Part shown: positions 6,564 through 8,908 of the stretch, piece by piece
How the letters are laid out: the number at the start of each line of letters is the position of its first letter
Position numbering within the stretch: the stretch's first letter is position 1
Assembly (NCBI GenBank): GCA_022425565.1
Contig: JAKMFG010000118.1
Span: 1 to 8,908, forward strand
Direction: 5' to 3'
DNA: 8,908 nucleotides
DNA from: Alphaproteobacteria bacterium
Lineage (GTDB): Bacteria; Pseudomonadota; Alphaproteobacteria; Puniceispirillales; Puniceispirillaceae
Notes under the pieces: model-generated
Told to the model about the DNA's origin: nothing
Database searches by the model: none
The model's input: the letters and a program-made list of their open reading frames with translations, nothing else
Translations under genes and position numbers: made by a program

Positions 6564-7130
6564 ATGAAGCTGAACGGTAACGCCGTCAAACCCGGCAATG
6601 TGATCGAACATAACGGGCGCCTGTGGACCGCGGTGAAGGTCGAGCATGTAAAGCCCGGCAAAGGCGGCGCCTTTGCCCAGATCGAGCTTCGGGATATTCG
6701 TGACGGCACCAAGCTGAACGAGCGGTTTCGCTCTTCGGAGACGGTAGAGCGCGTGATCCTCGAGGAATCCGAATGCAGCTTCCTGTTTGACGACGGCGAC
6801 AACCTTGTCTTCATGCATGGTGAGACCTACGAGCAGATTGCCGTCGCCAGCACCATGGTCGGTGATGTTGCCGCCTTTCTGCAGGACGGCATGATCGTCA
6901 CCGTGTCCAGCCATGAAGGCGAACCGATTTCGGTGCAGCTTCCCGACAAGGTCGTGATGGAGGTTGTAGAGGCCGATGCCGTGGTCAAGGGACAGACCGC
7001 CTCGTCAAGCTACAAGCCGGCCATTCTCGAAAATGGCGTGCGCGTTCTGGTGCCGCCGCATATCGAGGCCGGCACCCGTATCGTCGTGCGTCCGGAAGAC
7101 GCCAGCTATGTCGAGCGCGCCAAGGACTGA
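6564..7130 (+). CDS. efp: Translation elongation factor P
   Basis: The 188-residue protein has the usual three-domain EF-P layout: N-terminal KOW-like domain (about 1-63), OB domain (about 65-125) and C-terminal OB domain (about 128-188), the last marked by KPAILENGVRVLVPP and GTRIVVRPEDASYVERA. EF-P enters the ribosomal E site and promotes peptide bond formation at proline runs. The tip loop reads VKPGKGGAF with K33 at the position that EpmA lysylates in E. coli (K34). The arginine of the rhamnosylated type is absent, so if it is modified a lysine-type pathway is expected. GAGGGA at 6554-6559 is 4 bases before the ATG. It lies 63 bases after gap and 41 bases before the suhB-like gene. Confidence 0.98.
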   Translation: MKLNGNAVKPGNVIEHNGRLWTAVKVEHVKPGKGGAFAQIELRDIRDGTKLNERFRSSETVERVILEESECSFLFDDGDNLVFMHGETYEQIAVASTMVGDVAAFLQDGMIVTVSSHEGEPISVQLPDKVVMEVVEADAVVKGQTASSSYKPAILENGVRVLVPPHIEAGTRIVVRPEDASYVERAKD

Positions 7131-7171
7131 TTCCAGCGCCTGCCCCGACACAAACTAGAGGATTATGATCC

Positions 7172-7987
7172 ATGGCCAGCCAGTCCGCGCTGATCAACGT
7201 CATGCAAAAGGCGTCAACCTATGCCAGCCGCGGCATGCTCCGCGACTTTGGTGAGGTCGAAAATTTGCAGGTCAGCCGCAAGGGGCCGGCGGATTTCGTC
7301 AGCCGCGCCGACATCAATGCCGAAAAGACCATCCGCAAGGAGCTGTCGAAGGCGCGACCAGGCTGGGGATTCCAGCTCGAGGAAGGCGGCATTATCGAGG
7401 CAAGCGAACCCGGTGTGCCGGTCTGGGTTGTCGATCCACTGGACGGCACCACCAACTTCCTTCACGGCATCCCGCATTTCGCGATCTCGATCGCGGTGAT
7501 GGAAATCGACGCGCAGGGCCGCAAGAGCATTACGGCCGGCAGTGTCTTTGATCCGATCAAGAACGAGTTCTTTTACGCTGAAAAGGGCAAGGGCGCCTTT
7601 CTGAACGAACGCCGGCTTCGCGTATCTGGCCGGCGCAGCATGGCTGATTCCCTTTTCGGCTGCGGTATCCCGTTCCTTGGGCGGGGTAGCGCCGAGGACC
7701 ATGCCGAATTCCAGAAGCAGCTTGGCACCATCATGTCCGTCAGCTCGGGTTTGCGCCGCAACGGCGCGGCCGCGCTTGACCTTGCCTGGGTTGCGGCCGG
7801 ACGTCTCGACGGCTTCTGGGAAAAGGGCCTGAGCCTGTGGGACATCGCTGCCGGCGTATTGCTGGTGCGCGAGGCTGGCGGCTTCATCTCGGACTTTGCG
7901 TCGCGTGACAAGGCGCTAGACAGCGGCGATGTCGTGGCTGCCAACCCGTCGATCCATGGCGAGTTGATCCGCAGGCTGCGCGCCTAG
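7172..7987 (+). CDS. suhB: Inositol-1-monophosphatase family protein (SuhB-like)
   Basis: The 271-residue protein has the FIG/IMPase fold with all metal ligands visible: K37/D41/D47 in the KGPADFVSRAD loop, E70-E71 in QLEEGG, D88 and D91 in WVVDPLDGTTNF (85-96), and D224 in the second signature WDIAAGVLLVREAGG (223-237). Members hydrolyse myo-inositol-1-phosphate. E. coli SuhB also joins the rRNA transcription antitermination complex, which cannot be judged here. AGAGGA at 7157-7162 is 9 bases upstream of the chosen ATG. Another ATG at 7165 is out of frame. It follows efp closely, so co-transcription is likely. The family is certain; the main cellular role is not. Confidence 0.95.
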   Translation: MASQSALINVMQKASTYASRGMLRDFGEVENLQVSRKGPADFVSRADINAEKTIRKELSKARPGWGFQLEEGGIIEASEPGVPVWVVDPLDGTTNFLHGIPHFAISIAVMEIDAQGRKSITAGSVFDPIKNEFFYAEKGKGAFLNERRLRVSGRRSMADSLFGCGIPFLGRGSAEDHAEFQKQLGTIMSVSSGLRRNGAAALDLAWVAAGRLDGFWEKGLSLWDIAAGVLLVREAGGFISDFASRDKALDSGDVVAANPSIHGELIRRLRA

Positions 7988-8125
7988 ACCCTGCTCTTGC
8001 CAGAGGCTGCGTTCAGGTCATGACGACCTGCCCTGCTGGCCATGCGGCCTCATTCCTGCCATTCTTTTCCGCAACGTTGCAGCACGCAATGATCGCGCCG
8101 GAATGATTCCACAGGAGATAGGGCG
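7988..8125. other. Intergenic gap with small inverted repeats
   Basis: The 138 bases between the suhB-like gene and the membrane protein hold a short hairpin, CAGGTC-ATGAC-GACCTG (8014-8030), a perfect 10-bp palindrome GCAACGTTGC (8071-8080), and GGAAT-G-ATTCC (8100-8110). There is no T-rich tail to make a clear terminator, and no promoter I would defend. A new transcription unit could begin here. Confidence 0.4.
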
Positions 8126-8908
8126 ATGATGACCGACCCGCGCCGCTACCTTGTACGCATGCTGATATTTCTTGCGGTGGTTGTCGCCATCGCGGCGCTT
8201 CTTCATGCACCGCTGCTGCAGGCCTTTATGGGCAACCCGGCGCTCAACGGGGTAATCGTCGGCGCGCTGTTCATCGGCATCGCATTCAGCTTCAGGCAGA
8301 TCCTGCGGCTGATGCCGGAGCGGCGCTGGCTGACCACCATCCAGAAAACAGGAAAGCTCGACAACAGACAGGTGAAGCCGGTGCTGCTTGCCACCGTCTA
8401 TGCAATGCTCGCCGACCAGCGGCAGGAAGCCCAGCTTTCGGCACTGTCGCTGCGTTCCGTCCTCGACGGGGTTGCCGCACGCCTCGACGAGGGGCGTGAA
8501 ATTTCCCGCTATATGATCGGACTACTGGTCTTTCTCGGCCTGCTGGGCACCTTCTGGGGCCTGCTGCAGACGATCGGGGCCGTGGGACTGGTCGTCGGCT
8601 CTCTTGACACCGCCGGCACCGATTTCAACGCGATGATGGTCCAGCTCAAGGGCGGGCTTGATGCACCATTGTCCGGCATGGCGACAGCCTTTTCCTCGTC
8701 GCTCTTCGGCCTTGCAGGTTCGCTGATCCTGGGATTTCTCGACCTGCAGCTTGGTCAGGCCATCGGCCGTTTCTTCAACGAGCTTGAAGACTGGCTGTCC
8801 GCCTTCGCCCGTTTCAATGATGGTGGGCCAAGCGGCGGCGAACGCGGCGTCACCCCGCTGGCACAGGGGATGAACGAGGATGCAGCCCGCGCACTGATCC
8901 ATCTCGGC
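8126..8908 (+). CDS. MotA/TolQ/ExbB family proton-channel protein, partial (3' end missing)
   Basis: An open frame of 261 codons starts at ATG 8126, with AGGAGA at 8113-8118 seven bases upstream, and is still open at the window edge. Translation shows four likely membrane segments: residues 11-33, 42-58, 130-160 and 183-208. There is a cytoplasmic helical stretch (about 60-128) between the second and third. LGLLGTFWGLLQTIGAV (137-153) and LDAPLSGMATAFSSSLFGLAGSLILG (178-203) match the two hallmark segments of the MotA/TolQ/ExbB family, which use proton flow to drive envelope or flagellar machines. Spacing of segments resembles the larger MotA-like proteins often paired with an OmpA/MotB-type peptidoglycan-binding protein, which would lie beyond the window. 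The alternative start at 8129 is only one codon away. Family is fairly sure; the partner and role are inferred. Confidence 0.85.
   Translation, partial: MMTDPRRYLVRMLIFLAVVVAIAALLHAPLLQAFMGNPALNGVIVGALFIGIAFSFRQILRLMPERRWLTTIQKTGKLDNRQVKPVLLATVYAMLADQRQEAQLSALSLRSVLDGVAARLDEGREISRYMIGLLVFLGLLGTFWGLLQTIGAVGLVVGSLDTAGTDFNAMMVQLKGGLDAPLSGMATAFSSSLFGLAGSLILGFLDLQLGQAIGRFFNELEDWLSAFARFNDGGPSGGERGVTPLAQGMNEDAARALIHLG

Noticed and set aside
6539..6580. Thirteen-codon frame overlapping the efp start, a possible regulatory leader peptide
   Set aside because: No ribosome binding site and no telling codon runs; it contains the efp ribosome binding site by chance.
8038..8070. GGCC-ATGC-GGCC hairpin followed by a pyrimidine-rich stretch as a terminator for the suhB-like gene
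   Set aside because: Only four pairs and the following stretch is interrupted by C and G; too weak to call.
8522..8902. Minus-strand frame opposite the MotA/ExbB-like gene
   Set aside because: The plus-strand frame has membrane segments, family motifs and a good ribosome binding site; the opposite frame shows none of these.
1..8908. Search for defence systems, mobile elements, CRISPR, tRNA, rRNA or a new gene cluster
   Set aside because: Every sizeable frame with support belongs to a known housekeeping family, and no direct repeats, transposase motifs or clover-leaf sequences were seen.

Overview
The window looks like an ordinary chromosomal housekeeping region from an alphaproteobacterium with a G+C content of roughly 60% (judged by eye). 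Three things suggest this. The zapA / 6S RNA / 5-formyltetrahydrofolate cyclo-ligase order is the classical proteobacterial arrangement. A small coiled-coil protein sits directly in front of zapA, as is common in alphaproteobacteria. The efp-suhB-MotA/ExbB-like run also fits that class. I cannot name a genus. No mobile element, CRISPR array, tRNA or rRNA gene is visible, and codon use looks even throughout.

Layout: two divergent blocks meet at 3114-3467. The left block reads on the minus strand, in transcription order: a 73-residue coiled-coil protein (DUF4164-like), zapA, a 6S RNA gene (about 2385-2525), 5-formyltetrahydrofolate cyclo-ligase, a YmdB/TIGR00282-type metallophosphoesterase, and finally the YebC/TACO1 family gene with its own probable promoter. 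The right block reads on the plus strand: transketolase, glyceraldehyde-3-phosphate dehydrogenase, elongation factor P, an inositol-monophosphatase (SuhB) family protein, and the first 261 codons of a MotA/TolQ/ExbB family membrane protein that runs off the end.

Functions: tkt and gap supply the non-oxidative pentose-phosphate and triose-phosphate steps (or Calvin-cycle equivalents) and are 48 bases apart, so probably co-transcribed. The left block combines cell-division (ZapA), global transcription control (6S RNA) and one-carbon metabolism (cyclo-ligase). EF-P and YebC, at opposite ends, are both translation factors linked to proline-rich stalling. The partial membrane protein probably belongs to a proton-driven envelope complex.

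The points most worth checking are non-coding or residue-level: the unlisted 6S RNA; a GAPDH whose cofactor-pocket residues suggest it may accept NADP; a cluster of TGCCCG/CGGGCA sites centred on a perfect 12-bp palindrome between the divergent operons; and two mutually exclusive stems in the tkt leader next to its ribosome binding site. I found no convincing undescribed multi-gene system.
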